Notes: generated by a model from the sequence alone, not told the origin. Positions 44,392 to 54,323 are shown, numbered from the stretch's first letter. The stretch is 64,000 nucleotides of DNA from Changchengzhania lutea (GCF_006974145.1 NZ_CP039456.1:3162499-3226498), one strand, 5' to 3'. Made by a program: numbers and translations.

Positions 44392-44826
44392 ATGTCAAAC
44401 TACCGCAAGAATTCACATTCGATAAGTAATTTAAGTTGTCATCTAGTTTGGGCAACAAAATATCGTTATGCCGTTTTACAAGGTGATATTCAAAATCGCT
44501 GTCGAGATTTGTTGATACAGATATGTAATTCTGAGGATGTCCATATATTAAAGGGAGTTGTAAGTAAAGATCATATTCATATGCACTTTGAGTACCCACC
44601 ATGATTGAGTGTAAGCGTTTTGGTAAAGAAATTAAAAGGTCGTTCATCTCGTCTTTTACAACAGGAATTCCCGAAGTTAAGCAAACAGTATTGGGGTCGT
44701 CATTTTTGGGCTGTTGGTTATGGTGTATGGAGTACAGGTCAGATAACAGATGAGATGGTTCAAGAATATCTTGAGCATCACAAGGATAAGCCCAATTCGG
44801 AAAAAGGCAACTGGATATTAGAGTAA
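44392..44826 (+). pseudogene. tnpA: IS200/IS605-family TnpA transposase with an internal stop
   Basis: The full frame gives ~144 residues of TnpA interrupted by one in-frame TGA at 44602-44604. The first half has HLVWATKYRYAVLQGD and the HUH motif DHIHMHFEYPP. The second half has the family's KLKGRSSRLLQQEFPKL, YWGRHFWAVGYGVWSTGQITDEMVQEYLEHH with the catalytic Tyr region. A single base change (TCA or similar to TGA) would explain the stop. Without read-through the protein lacks its catalytic Tyr, so it is probably dead but recently so. No accessory tnpB is seen. Confidence 0.88.
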
Positions 44827-44858
44827 TGTTAAGAAAGAATTTCATTCTTTTGTTTAAA

Positions 44859-44881
44859 ACTATGGACTTCCAGTCCATAGT
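44859..44881. repeat. Right subterminal hairpin of the IS200 remnant
   Basis: ACTATGGACT-TCC-AGTCCATAGT, perfect 10-base arms, 32 bases after the transposase stop. With the left hairpin it defines an element of roughly 44330-44890. Confidence 0.6.
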
Positions 44882-44971
44882 GGTTTATTTCCTTTCAATT
44901 AAGTGTTATAAAGTTTGGGCAATTTCATTTACTTTATTCATATATTTAGGTTTTAAACCAAAAATGGAATT

Positions 44972-46747
44972 ATGAATAAGATATTGTTTTTCAGTATGGT
45001 ACTAACATTTCTTGTGTCGTGTAAGCAAGAAAGTAAAAATGAGAGCTCAGAATCTACATTGGATTTTGAACAATTGTTAGAAGATTATAGTATAGAAGGT
45101 TATGAATTAAACCCCGTAGTCGCTACCAACGCAGGAGACAACCGTTTTAATGACCAATTCCCTAATTATTTATCTGACGCCTACAAAGCCAAGAAAAAGG
45201 CGTATTACACTAAGTATAGGAACGCGTTAGATAGTATTGATGAATCTCAATTAAGTGAAACAGAAAAAATGAGTAAAGCTGTTTTGCAATGGGATTGTGA
45301 CATTAATCTTGAAGCCTTAGCGTTTAAGAAGGATTTAATGCCAATAGATCAAATGTGGTCTAAAAACCTAGATTTTAATCAGTATGCAGGCGCTACCAAT
45401 GCGCAGCCTTTTAAAACGGTAGAGGATTATAAAAATTGGTTAACCCGTGTTGATGCCTATTTAGTTTGGTTAGCATCTGCTCAGGATAATATGAAAAAAG
45501 GAATAGAAAGTGGTTATGTATTACCATCTTCATTAATAGTGAAGGTGATTCCCCAATTTAAAGGTTTAGCAAAAGACGATATACAAGATAATTTATATTA
45601 TGCACCAGTAAATAATTTTCCTGAAACCTTTACCACTGAGGAAAAAGAAGAACTTACCAAGGCATACACCGATATGGTTACCAATAAAATTATACCTGCT
45701 CACAAACAAATGGTAGATTTTTTAATGAATGATTATTTGCCAGCGGGTAGAGGGTCTAGCGGTATTACAGGTACACCATTGGGGGGTGCCTATTATGCAC
45801 ATCAAATTAAAAAGTATACCACAACGGAAATGACCGCCGATGAGATTCATAATTTAGGTTTAAGCGAAGTAGAAAGAATTCGTTCAGAAATGGAAGCGGT
45901 GAAAAAAGAAGTTGGTTTTACTGGCGATTTAAATGCTTTTTTTAATCACGTGAGAACTAAAAAGGAATTAATGCCCTTTAAAGAACGCTCGCAGGTTATT
46001 GCTTTTTATGATAGCATGTACGAAGTTATGAAACCCCAAATAGCTAAGTTATTTAAATACACACCCAAAACACCGTTTGAAGTAAGACGTACAGAACCTT
46101 TTAGGGAGAAATCTGCCGCTGCAAATTACAATTCAGGGTCTTTAGATGGCAGTAGACCTGGAATATTCTTTACTCCAATTCCTGATGTATTGGCATATAA
46201 TATTTTTGATAAAGAAGATTTATTTCTTCATGAGGCTATACCTGGTCACCATTTTCAAATTTCCCTAGCTCAAGAAAGCGATGTGTTACCAAGTTTCAGA
46301 AAAACACTCTGGTATAGTGCCTATGGAGAAGGGTGGGCTTTGTACACCGAATCTATGGGAAAGGAATTAGGACTATACAAGGATCCCTATCAATATTTTG
46401 GGATGCTGAGTTCTGAAATGCACCGAGCCATTAGGTTAGTTGTGGATACCGGATTGCATGCTAAAGGCTGGACAAGAGAGGCCTCCATAAAATATTCTTT
46501 AGAAAATGAAGCAGAATCTGAAAGTGATGTGATTAGTGAAATTGAGCGCTATATGGCTAATCCGGGACAGGCATTATCTTATAAGATTGGTCAGTTAAAA
46601 CTTAGAGAGTTAAGAGCTAAAGGAGAAAAGGTTTTAGGTGATAAATTTGATATTAGAGAGTTTCATAATCAGGTTCTTGAAACAGGCTGTATTCCACTAC
46701 AATTATTAGAAAATAAAATTGACAATTGGATTGCTAGCAGTGAATAA
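44972..46747 (+). CDS. DUF885 family lipoprotein (putative zinc peptidase)
   Basis: A 591-residue lipoprotein (signal MNKILFFSMVLTFLVSCKQE, Cys ~ residue 17). It has the DUF885 hallmark FLHEAIPGHHFQISLAQES (residues ~425-440), with the HExxPGHH metal-binding arrangement, then AYGEGWALYTESMGKELGLY with a probable third metal ligand. RRTEPFREKSAAANY and MHRAIRLVVDTGLH are also typical. A metallopeptidase-like activity is suggested by the fold but not demonstrated. Exported and probably attached to a membrane. Confidence 0.9.
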   Translation: MNKILFFSMVLTFLVSCKQESKNESSESTLDFEQLLEDYSIEGYELNPVVATNAGDNRFNDQFPNYLSDAYKAKKKAYYTKYRNALDSIDESQLSETEKMSKAVLQWDCDINLEALAFKKDLMPIDQMWSKNLDFNQYAGATNAQPFKTVEDYKNWLTRVDAYLVWLASAQDNMKKGIESGYVLPSSLIVKVIPQFKGLAKDDIQDNLYYAPVNNFPETFTTEEKEELTKAYTDMVTNKIIPAHKQMVDFLMNDYLPAGRGSSGITGTPLGGAYYAHQIKKYTTTEMTADEIHNLGLSEVERIRSEMEAVKKEVGFTGDLNAFFNHVRTKKELMPFKERSQVIAFYDSMYEVMKPQIAKLFKYTPKTPFEVRRTEPFREKSAAANYNSGSLDGSRPGIFFTPIPDVLAYNIFDKEDLFLHEAIPGHHFQISLAQESDVLPSFRKTLWYSAYGEGWALYTESMGKELGLYKDPYQYFGMLSSEMHRAIRLVVDTGLHAKGWTREASIKYSLENEAESESDVISEIERYMANPGQALSYKIGQLKLRELRAKGEKVLGDKFDIREFHNQVLETGCIPLQLLENKIDNWIASSE

Positions 46748-47067
46748 TGCATGTGGTTAAAAATACCATCAGATAGAATCTATCTATTTATTCTTTTTCT
46801 AAACCCTTTTATAAAGATGTAAAGTTCTATATGTCAGGTTTTTGACATCTCATTCTAGTTTTTAGGGAAGGGGTATTTTCATGGAAAACTTTATCAAGTA
46901 TGCCTATATTTGGGAGCTATTTTAAGTAAAAGTCCTAGCGAATGCCTTTATTGCAAGCTTTTTAAAATCAATAATAAAAATCTAAGACAAATTCTATCTC
47001 GTTATTATCTAGCCATAATGTTAATAACTAACCCCTAATATTTCTTTTCTTCTACCAATTTTCTAGT
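46748..47067. other. Gene-free stretch upstream of the IS5-type element
   Basis: No supported gene. There is only a 14-codon frame at 46880 which I do not consider real. The stretch is AT-rich and leads into the left inverted repeat of the insertion sequence at 47068. Confidence 0.5.
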
Positions 47068-47995
47068 GAAGTGATTTAAACTTTTTAAAGCAAATTAAAA
47101 AGGGTTGCCGATATTTGCGTTACCATACGAAAAATATTAAAAAGCAACCCCTTATGTACACAGTACTAGACAAAGATACAATAGAAATGGAAATTATTCC
47201 ACACCTACCATTACCAAAACGAGGATTTCCACCAACGGTCCCCTTGGTTGAGATTGTTAATGCCATTCTTTACAAGCTGAAAACAGGTGTTCAATGGCAC
47301 CAATTACCAACGCGGGTGTTTTTTGAGGAAAAGTCGTTATGTTGGGAATCCGTATATTATCATTACCGAAAATGGAGTGTCAACGGAGTCTGGAAGGCGT
47401 GTTGGATAGGTTTCTTAGATAAGCACAGAGCAAAGCTAGACCTTTCTAGTGTGGATTTAGATGGTAGCCATACACCAGCCATCAGAGGAGGCGAACAGGT
47501 GGAATATCAAGGCAGGAAAAAGCGAAAGACCACCAATGCGCTCTATTTGAGTGACAGACAAGGGTTGCCCATCGCAATGTCTGAACCTTTAGCGGGCAAC
47601 CACAATGATCTTTATGATATCGAAGTGCAATTTGAAGTGGTTACCGGAACACTAGAACAAGCGAAAATTTCTGTAGATGGTCTATTTCTCAATGCTGATG
47701 CAGGATTTGATTCAAAAGATTTCAGAAAATCCTGTAGCAATAAAGATATTAATGCCAATATATGTTTTAACAAACGTAACGGAAATACAGAAAGGGACGA
47801 ATATTTCGACCAAGACCTATACAGCCAAAGGTATGCCATAGAACGAACCAATGCTTGGATGGATAGCTTCCGATCACTGCTAAATAGGTTTGACACAACG
47901 GTCGCTAGCTGGTTAGGATTTAATTATCTGTCATTCATTGTTATAGCTCTCAAAAAATTTAAAAAAAAAGAAATACAAAAAGTTTAAATGAGTTC
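47068..47995. mobile_element. IS5-family insertion sequence
   Basis: The left end GAAGTGATTTAAACTTTTT (47068-47086) and the reverse complement of the right end (47977-47995, GAACTCATTTAAACTTTTT) match at 17 of 19 positions. One intact transposase gene lies inside, and its stop codon overlaps the right repeat. Immediately outside the right end, a similar word (AAATGAACTCCGTAT) recurs near 48019, so the exact boundary and the target duplication are not settled. Near the start codon, GGGTTGC (47102-47108) and GCAACCC (47144-47150) can form a hairpin. Confidence 0.75.
47154..47987 (+). CDS. IS5-family DDE transposase, apparently intact
   Basis: A 277-residue transposase from the ATG at 47154 (a TTG 13 codons earlier lies within the hairpin region and is less likely). 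It has an N-terminal DUF4096-type HTH segment (LPKRGFPPTVPLVEIVNAILYKLKTGVQWHQLPT). The DDE residues are all visible: SVDLDGSHTPA, NADAGFDSKDF and YAIERTNAWMD. Unlike many IS427-group elements, it is one continuous frame without a programmed shift. It is probably active or recently active. Confidence 0.9.
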   Translation: MYTVLDKDTIEMEIIPHLPLPKRGFPPTVPLVEIVNAILYKLKTGVQWHQLPTRVFFEEKSLCWESVYYHYRKWSVNGVWKACWIGFLDKHRAKLDLSSVDLDGSHTPAIRGGEQVEYQGRKKRKTTNALYLSDRQGLPIAMSEPLAGNHNDLYDIEVQFEVVTGTLEQAKISVDGLFLNADAGFDSKDFRKSCSNKDINANICFNKRNGNTERDEYFDQDLYSQRYAIERTNAWMDSFRSLLNRFDTTVASWLGFNYLSFIVIALKKFKKKEIQKV

Positions 47996-48052
47996 CATAT
48001 CAAAACAACACTTAAACAAATGAACTCCGTATAATATTTTAGGTCTTTTTCT

Positions 48053-49231
48053 TTAATTTAAAGTATAGGAATTAATGATATTTTTAAGCTGAAGTTTTAA
48101 GTCTTCACCGGCATCATAAATCATTTGTTCTTCAGTAGGGAAGGGTACTGCACGTCGCTCTAAAAATGGTATCAAGTCGGTTTCCAAGGCTCTTCTGTCA
48201 CCTCTAGACGTGGCATAAACATGTTCGAAAACAAAGGTGCTAGAAACGGGAAACGCATCAACCAATTGCTTGGTGTTTAAATTGATATACTCTACGTTAC
48301 CGGTGACTTGTGTGGATTTAAATTGTTTAAATTCGTAGTATTCGCAGCGGACCGTTTTTAAATTATCTACTTGAATGTTATTACCAAGACTGTCTTTAAC
48401 AATTTTTCCACGATCGTCTAACAAATTTTTTTTACCGTCTGCAATCTCTTTCTCTTTGATGATTTGATGCTCTTTAATTTGCTCCGGTGAAATATCTATG
48501 CCTCTTAAATTCACAAGCATATTATAATCGTAATTTACACTATCTTCTGAAGAACTATGGTATACCGCCCAGAAATTGTTAAGACCATAGCTACTAAAAT
48601 TTAATAAATCATTTTCTAAGCGCTCTGGGATGATTTTTCCTGAATCGTTCATCATATTCACTAAAATATAGTCCGTGCCTTTTTGATGCGCGACATCCAT
48701 TAATTGACGTACATCTTTATAATTGGGATTAATATTTTCAATATCCTGTAAAGCATTGTAGGCATTTCTAATATCTAATTTATTACTAGAGGTTAATAAT
48801 GGTTTTGTATTATTATAGATTTGTTCGCTTGCGTTGTTTTTGTAATTTATAATTTGATTGATGTAGTTATTAAAAGTCAATTTAATTTCCCGACCATTGA
48901 CATATAGCGGTAAGAGTGGTTTAATACGTTCTTGACGCTCATTTAAACCCACATACCTATCATAAATACGAATATAATTTTCTGGATTATTGTCTTTTTT
49001 TAGGAAATCGATATCACTTAAATCACGTTCGGTCGCTTTAATATAAGCTTCTTCTAGCATGAGTATAAAATCCGCTTTTCCTCTTTTATCTTTATTTGTT
49101 CGCAATTTACTAATGGCATCAGAAATGGCGCTGTCGTAATGACCGACGCTTAATTTTTTCTCCATTTTTTTGCTGATGCTACAAGCTATCAATAAGGCAA
49201 GTGCTATAGTAGAGAGTAATAATTTCTTCAT
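48053..49231 (-). CDS. Hypothetical lipoprotein with repeat-like helical N-terminus
   Basis: A 392-residue protein with a lipoprotein signal (LLLSTIALALLIACSIS, Cys ~ residue 17). The N-terminal half is helical and TPR-like in rhythm (LSVGHYDSAISDAISKLRTNKDKRGKADFILMLEEAY, then RNAYNALQDIENINPNYKDV). The C-terminal half is beta-rich (VRCEYYEFKQFKSTQVTGNVEYINLNTKQLVDAFPVSSTFVFEHVYA). I do not recognise the family. Exported, probably periplasmic-side or outer-membrane anchored; function unknown. Confidence 0.75.
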   Translation of the reverse strand: MKKLLLSTIALALLIACSISKKMEKKLSVGHYDSAISDAISKLRTNKDKRGKADFILMLEEAYIKATERDLSDIDFLKKDNNPENYIRIYDRYVGLNERQERIKPLLPLYVNGREIKLTFNNYINQIINYKNNASEQIYNNTKPLLTSSNKLDIRNAYNALQDIENINPNYKDVRQLMDVAHQKGTDYILVNMMNDSGKIIPERLENDLLNFSSYGLNNFWAVYHSSSEDSVNYDYNMLVNLRGIDISPEQIKEHQIIKEKEIADGKKNLLDDRGKIVKDSLGNNIQVDNLKTVRCEYYEFKQFKSTQVTGNVEYINLNTKQLVDAFPVSSTFVFEHVYATSRGDRRALETDLIPFLERRAVPFPTEEQMIYDAGEDLKLQLKNIINSYTLN

Positions 49232-49352
49232 AGGTTACATATTAGATTGTGGGACTATCATTTTATGATGGACTAAAGTAGGAAAATAATAGACAAAATA
49301 CTAATAAATCCGATGAAAAGACATTGAGTGTTATGCGTAAGTGTAATTAGTG

Positions 49353-49393
49353 AAGCCATCCTATGAGCTTAAATACTCAACATAGGATGGCTT
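49353..49393. repeat. Perfect 13-bp inverted repeat downstream of fahA
   Basis: AAGCCATCCTATG and CATAGGATGGCTT pair perfectly around a 15-base loop, in the gap between fahA and the lipoprotein gene (both on the - strand). The T-run is on the + side, so it is not a simple terminator for fahA. Confidence 0.6.
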
Positions 49394-49432
49394 AAAAGTT
49401 TTTTTTAAATTATATAGTGAACGGGAAGCGCT

Positions 49433-50716
49433 TTATTTTTTGGAATAAATAGGAAGCAAGGTTGTGGCTACTTCACCAAAACCAATGCGTGTGCCGTCTT
49501 TTTCGCAATGACCACGCATAATAACGGTATCGTTATCATTTATAAATTTACGTTCGGTACCATCTTTCATTTTAAGTGGTTTTTCACCACGCCAAGTTAA
49601 CTCTAGCATTGAGCCATAAGATTCTGGTGTAGGACCAGATATGGTGCCACTACCCATCATGTCTCCAGAATTTACAGGACATCCGTTAACGGTATGATGC
49701 GCTAGTTGCTGCGCCATATTCCAATACATGTATTTGAAATTTGATTTACTAACAACCGATTCTTTAGCACCTTTTGGCTGAATGGACACTTCTAATTGAA
49801 TGTCAAAACTTTTTTTGCCTTTGTATTTTAAATAATTTAGCTGAGGCTTTAATGGTTTCGGACCTTCAACACGGTAAGGTTCTAAAGCATCTAAGGTTAC
49901 AATCCACGGTGAGATTGATGATGCAAAGCTTTTAGCTAAAAACGGCCCTAATGGGACATATTCCCATTTCTGAATATCACGCGCGCTCCAATCGTTCAAT
50001 AGTACCAATCCGAATATATAGGTTTCCGCTTCTTCAAGTGGAATGGGTTCACCTAAATCGTTGGCATCGGTAGTAATAAAAGCCATTTCTAATTCGAAAT
50101 CTATTAATTTACTCGGTCCGAAGACAGGTTCTGAAGCACCGTTGGGTAAGGTTTGCCCTTGTGGACGGTGTACTGGAATACCTGATGGAATAATGGATGA
50201 GCTTCTACCATGATAACCTACAGGAATGTGTAACCAGTTTGGTAAAAGGGCATTATCAGGGTCTCTAAACATCGTGCCTACGTTTGTGGCATGTTCAATG
50301 CTTGAGTAAAAATCTGTATAATCCCCAATGTGAACTGGGAGTTGCATTTCAATCTCGTCTAAACGAAACAATACGGTTTCTTTATTTTTCTTGTCATTTT
50401 TAAGCGATGTGTTTTCAGCATCAAAAATCTCTGCAATTCTATTTCTTACAGCGCGCCAAGTTTTTCGGCCATCAGCTATAAAGTCATTTAAAGTGTCTTG
50501 AAGGAAAATGTCATCTGTTAAAGGAATACCATCAAAATAGCCTAATTGATGCAAGGCTCCTAAATCTATAGCGGTATCACCAATACGTGTTCCAATGGTA
50601 ATCACATCATCTCTCGTCAAAAAGACACCAAATGGTATATTTTGAATAGGGAAATCTGAATTCTTATCAACGTGTAACCACGATTTTCTATCTGGATTGT
50701 TAGCGGATAATGGCAT
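49433..50716 (-). CDS. fahA: Fumarylacetoacetase
   Basis: A 427-residue enzyme of the last tyrosine-degradation step, splitting fumarylacetoacetate to fumarate and acetoacetate. It has the N-terminal FAA domain (IPFGVFLTRDDVITIGTRIGD) and the catalytic body (DYTDFYSSIEHATNVGTMFRDP, YHGRSSSIIPSGIPVHRPQGQ, FELEMAFI with metal-binding Glu, LNDWSARDIQKWEYVPLGPF, VNSGDMMGSGTISGP). Full length. Other genes of the pathway (hgd, hpd) are not in the window. Confidence 0.95.
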   Translation of the reverse strand: MPLSANNPDRKSWLHVDKNSDFPIQNIPFGVFLTRDDVITIGTRIGDTAIDLGALHQLGYFDGIPLTDDIFLQDTLNDFIADGRKTWRAVRNRIAEIFDAENTSLKNDKKNKETVLFRLDEIEMQLPVHIGDYTDFYSSIEHATNVGTMFRDPDNALLPNWLHIPVGYHGRSSSIIPSGIPVHRPQGQTLPNGASEPVFGPSKLIDFELEMAFITTDANDLGEPIPLEEAETYIFGLVLLNDWSARDIQKWEYVPLGPFLAKSFASSISPWIVTLDALEPYRVEGPKPLKPQLNYLKYKGKKSFDIQLEVSIQPKGAKESVVSKSNFKYMYWNMAQQLAHHTVNGCPVNSGDMMGSGTISGPTPESYGSMLELTWRGEKPLKMKDGTERKFINDNDTVIMRGHCEKDGTRIGFGEVATTLLPIYSKK

Positions 50717-50883
50717 AACTTATGAGTATTAAATGTTTATATTATTCTAATCAAACCTACACATTTTTTTTATTTTAATAGAAATAAACGCGCAAAATTT
50801 GGGTTTAATGTAACCGTTAATAAAATGGTTTACAACTTAAGGGTAAATATATGTTTTTTGAAGTATTTAAATAATCTATTTGC

Positions 50884-50891
50884 TATTTTTG
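50884..50891 (+). promoter_or_regulatory. -7 box of glyA
   Basis: TATTTTTG matches TAnnTTTG exactly, 27 bases before the glyA ATG. A TTTTTTG at 50854-50860 could be the -33 element, although the 23-base spacing is slightly longer than usual. Confidence 0.5.
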
Positions 50892-50918
50892 CTCAACTTT
50901 AACTAGAATATAAACTTT

Positions 50919-52190
50919 ATGCAACGCGACGAACAAATTTTTGAACTCATTGAAGCAGAAAAAGAACGTCAATTACACGGTCTGGAACTTATTGCTTCAG
51001 AAAACTTTGTTAGCAACCAGGTTATGGAAGCTGCAGGGTCTGTTTTAACCAATAAATATGCCGAAGGATATCCTGGAAAGCGTTATTACGGCGGCTGTGA
51101 AGTGGTAGATGAGGTCGAACAAATAGCAATTGATAGAGCAAAAGCATTGTTTGGAGCGGCTTACGTAAATGTACAACCCCATTCTGGAAGTCAGGCAAAC
51201 ACTGCTGTTTATCATGCTTGTATTAAACCTGGCGATAAAATATTAGGCTTCGATTTATCTCATGGTGGGCATTTAACCCATGGATCTCCAGTTAATTTTT
51301 CTGGTCGTTTATACAACCCGGTTTTTTACGGGGTAGAGAAGGAAACTGGCGTTTTGAATTATGATAAAATACAGGGAATAGCCACTAAGGAGCAACCCAA
51401 GTTAATCATCGCTGGTGCATCTGCATATTCCCGTGATATAGATTTTGAGCGTTTCAGAGTGATCGCAGATAGCGTTGATGCGATTTTATTGGCAGATATC
51501 TCACACCCTGCAGGATTGATTGCTAAAGGTATTTTAAACGATCCGTTACCACATTGCCATGTTGTAACCACAACAACCCATAAAACATTGCGAGGTCCAC
51601 GAGGAGGCATGATTATGATGGGGCAGGATTTTGATAACCCTTTTGGTATTACCTTAAAAAACGGAAGTCTTAGAAAGATGTCTTCTTTATTAGATTCTGC
51701 TGTTTTTCCTGGAAATCAAGGAGGTCCTTTAGAGCATATTATCGCTGCTAAAGCCATTGCATTTGGTGAGGCTTTGACGGATGAATTTTTACATTACCAA
51801 TTACAAGTGAAGCAGAATGCTGCAGCTATGGCAGAAGCTTTGGTAGCCAAAGACTATCACATTATTTCAGGAGGAACAGATAATCATATGATGCTTATCG
51901 ATTTGCGAAATAAGAATATTTCTGGTAAAGATGCTGAGCAAGCGCTTGTAAGGGCCGATATTACGGCTAACAAAAACATGGTGCCTTTTGATGACAAATC
52001 GCCATTTACAACATCTGGAATTCGTTTAGGAACTGCTGCTATAACAACACGCGGTTTAAAAGAAGCCGATATGTTAACTATTGTTGAATTGATAGATGAT
52101 GTGATTGCGAACTTTGAAGACGATAGCGTTTTGGAAACGGTAAAAACAAAAGTGAATGCTATGATGAGCGATAAGCCTTTGTTTGTTTAA
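50919..52190 (+). CDS. glyA: Serine hydroxymethyltransferase
   Basis: A 423-residue PLP enzyme interconverting serine and glycine with tetrahydrofolate, the main source of one-carbon units. Key segments are [64 protein letters not shown], and [18 protein letters not shown] with the PLP-binding Lys. Full length and intact, with a classical terminator just after the stop. Confidence 0.97.
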   Translation: MQRDEQIFELIEAEKERQLHGLELIASENFVSNQVMEAAGSVLTNKYAEGYPGKRYYGGCEVVDEVEQIAIDRAKALFGAAYVNVQPHSGSQANTAVYHACIKPGDKILGFDLSHGGHLTHGSPVNFSGRLYNPVFYGVEKETGVLNYDKIQGIATKEQPKLIIAGASAYSRDIDFERFRVIADSVDAILLADISHPAGLIAKGILNDPLPHCHVVTTTTHKTLRGPRGGMIMMGQDFDNPFGITLKNGSLRKMSSLLDSAVFPGNQGGPLEHIIAAKAIAFGEALTDEFLHYQLQVKQNAAAMAEALVAKDYHIISGGTDNHMMLIDLRNKNISGKDAEQALVRADITANKNMVPFDDKSPFTTSGIRLGTAAITTRGLKEADMLTIVELIDDVIANFEDDSVLETVKTKVNAMMSDKPLFV

Positions 52191-52211
52191 AAATTTTAGA
52201 TTTTACACAAT

Positions 52212-52238
52212 AAAAACCCTGCTTTAAGCAGGGTTTTT
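52212..52238. terminator. Bidirectional terminator between glyA and the NTF2-like gene
   Basis: AAAAACCCTGC and GCAGGGTTTTT form a perfect 11-base stem with a TTTAA loop. It serves glyA on + and the convergent gene ending at 52241 on -. Confidence 0.88.
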
Positions 52239-52240
52239 AT

Positions 52241-52687
52241 TTAATTTACTTCTCTTTCCAGCGGGCCTTCCCACAATACTTGTTCAATCATCCATTTATC
52301 ACCGCATTTAGAAAGCAAAATATAATCAATACCTCACCAGGCAGTAACTTTGGCTGATGCTATGACCTTACCAATATCTAAGACTTCCACTTTTTTTGGA
52401 GCTTTTTCATTAGGAAATTGCTTTTTCTCTAGCACATTTCTTGCATAACCAAGGGCTTTACCATAACTCATATAATCTTCTTGATAGTATTCTCCAGAAG
52501 TTTTGTCTTTCCAAAACCCAAATTTATTTAATGACGGTTGTAAGCTTTCTTTAAGTTTACTTTCGTCACCTTCGTAAAAGCCTTCAATATAGTTCATGCA
52601 GGCTTTTTCAACCCCCTTATGATTTTCGCTAATTTGCGCAAATGAATACGATGATAGTAATAAAAATAGGATAAGTGCGTTTTTCAT
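52241..52687 (-). pseudogene. Secreted NTF2/lumazine-binding-like protein gene with an internal TGA
   Basis: The frame starts MKNALILFLLLSSYSFAQ (signal peptide) and continues as a small NTF2-like domain (GVEKACMNYIEGFYEGDESKLKESLQPSLNKFGFW, IGKVIASAKVTAW). It is interrupted by TGA at 52334-52336 where TGG would give the expected WWGIDYILL. After the stop the same frame continues GIDYILLSKCGDKWMIEQVLWEGPLEREVN to a TAA at 52241-52243, giving the family's normal length of ~148. A single nonsense mutation (or a sequencing error) truncates the conserved C-terminal strand. The function of the family is unclear (putative lumazine-binding). Confidence 0.85.
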
Positions 52688-52757
52688 GATTTCGTTTTTT
52701 TGATTGATTACAAACTAAAAATACTTAAAAACGAATCATTTAGATATTAAGACTGCG

Positions 52758-54323
52758 TTAATCTTCCTCTGGTAAAACGATATGCTGATAGGCTCCTAAA
52801 TCTGGCGAAGATGTTCTATTAACATTCCAAATATCAATTGGTACTTGAGTAGCAAAAGAAGATAAACCTTGATTAATACCAGCGGATGCTTCTCCAATTA
52901 CCAACAGATTTAATCCGGTATTTTGAAAATCTGGGTCTTCATTAAAAATATTACCATCGTAATGATTTGCGTCATTAAAGTCATAATTTAGGCTAGTTAA
53001 ATCACTAGTATTCGCATCGAACCGAATCAGGCAATTGGTAAATTTAAAGTTGAAGTTAACGGCATCATCTTCAATTTCATCCAGCACAATTTCGGGATTA
53101 TCATTACCGTAAATAATACAGTTATTAAAATTGGCTTCAGATAAATCGGCAATGGTGGCATTGTTATCTTCGTCTAAAACAAAACTATTAAGGAGTACGG
53201 CAGGCAATTGTCTAAAACCTCTATCCCAATAATTAGTAATCGTACTGTGTGTAAAATTGTACTTACCGCCCAATGTTCCTGCAAATGAAGATTGCCCGGA
53301 ATTATTAATCACCACATTCTCGCCATGAATGGACGTGTTTCTTCCTAAAATCCCAAAATTACTAGAGTTATAAATTTGCGAATTTGTAATGGTTAATTTA
53401 TCTGAAATAGCATCCGGATTTCCGTCACATAATATCCCAACGGAGGCATTTTTAATAGTGGCATAATTAATCGTATTATTGATACTGCCATCTAGCAGCC
53501 AAATAGTGCCCCACTGCCCAGGTGTTTCTGAAAAATCAGACTCTAAGCGATCACCTTCAAAAATAACCTCGTTCTCTAAAGTATCTTGATTGTCACTAAA
53601 CGCTCCGTTAACCTGTAGCGATGCGCCATTGGATACGATGAGTCCTGAATCGGCATGAAAGTGAATGCGTGATCCTGCCTCAATAGTTAAGGTTTCGCCA
53701 GCAGGTACCGCCGAAAAGCCATAAATAACATAGGGTTTCTTGTTTGTAAAAGTCAATTCTTTAGGAAGAAGTTCTCGACCTTGGAGATCGGTTTCAACCA
53801 GTTCACCATCTATGTTTAGCGTGAGGGTTTCTACTATTTTCGTGGTATTATCCCTCTCAGGATAAATAAAAACAGCATCTTGAACTAAGGTAACTAAATG
53901 GACGTCTTGAAGATTAGCACCCGAATCAAATTCTATTTTATCGGTGTATAAAAATTGACCATTCGTACTACTAAAAGCATTGATATCTATGGTAGATTCG
54001 ATAAAAATAAAAAGACTGTCTTTGCCCAATATCTGGATGTCTTCAAATTGCTTACCTGCGAGTCCATCGACATTTAAGCGGTAATTGGACATTTCTCCAT
54101 TAGCTAATTTTATTGAAGGAATAAGAATATCATCACTGCTTCGGTTGTATACTTTTAAGTTATAGGTACTAGAACCAATATCTGTAAAAACAGTATCTAA
54201 ATACACTGTGTCTTTGGAAAACTCTAAGCGTCCCGTATTTGGTGAAAACTCAAAATCCTTTCGGCAGGAGCTCCAAAGGATTATAAATAGTAAGGCAGAT
54301 AAAATATATAGGGATCGTTTCAT
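52758..54323 (-). CDS. Parallel beta-helix repeat lipoprotein (choice-of-anchor-type surface protein)
   Basis: A 521-residue lipoprotein (MKRSLYILSALLFIILWSSCRKD, Cys ~ residue 20). Residues ~30-150 form a beta-sandwich-like N-terminal part (DTVYLDTVFTDIGSSTYNLKVYN). From ~200 on there is a right-handed beta-helix pattern of short repeated strands (INNTINYATIKNASVGILCDG, LTITNSQIYNSSNFGILGRN, VNFNFKFTNCLIRFD). This arrangement is common in Bacteroidota surface proteins. A polysaccharide-binding or lyase-like role is possible, but no catalytic site is recognised. Confidence 0.8.
   Translation of the reverse strand: MKRSLYILSALLFIILWSSCRKDFEFSPNTGRLEFSKDTVYLDTVFTDIGSSTYNLKVYNRSSDDILIPSIKLANGEMSNYRLNVDGLAGKQFEDIQILGKDSLFIFIESTIDINAFSSTNGQFLYTDKIEFDSGANLQDVHLVTLVQDAVFIYPERDNTTKIVETLTLNIDGELVETDLQGRELLPKELTFTNKKPYVIYGFSAVPAGETLTIEAGSRIHFHADSGLIVSNGASLQVNGAFSDNQDTLENEVIFEGDRLESDFSETPGQWGTIWLLDGSINNTINYATIKNASVGILCDGNPDAISDKLTITNSQIYNSSNFGILGRNTSIHGENVVINNSGQSSFAGTLGGKYNFTHSTITNYWDRGFRQLPAVLLNSFVLDEDNNATIADLSEANFNNCIIYGNDNPEIVLDEIEDDAVNFNFKFTNCLIRFDANTSDLTSLNYDFNDANHYDGNIFNEDPDFQNTGLNLLVIGEASAGINQGLSSFATQVPIDIWNVNRTSSPDLGAYQHIVLPEED

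Noticed and set aside
44324-44878. A 184-codon frame on the - strand across the IS200 remnant
   Set aside because: It is the antisense shadow of the transposase, which has clear family motifs on the + strand.
52334-52336. TGA recoding as an amino acid in this organism
   Set aside because: TGA is the normal stop of several intact genes here (for example gspF and the DUF6503-like lipoprotein), so the two internal TGAs are better read as nonsense mutations.
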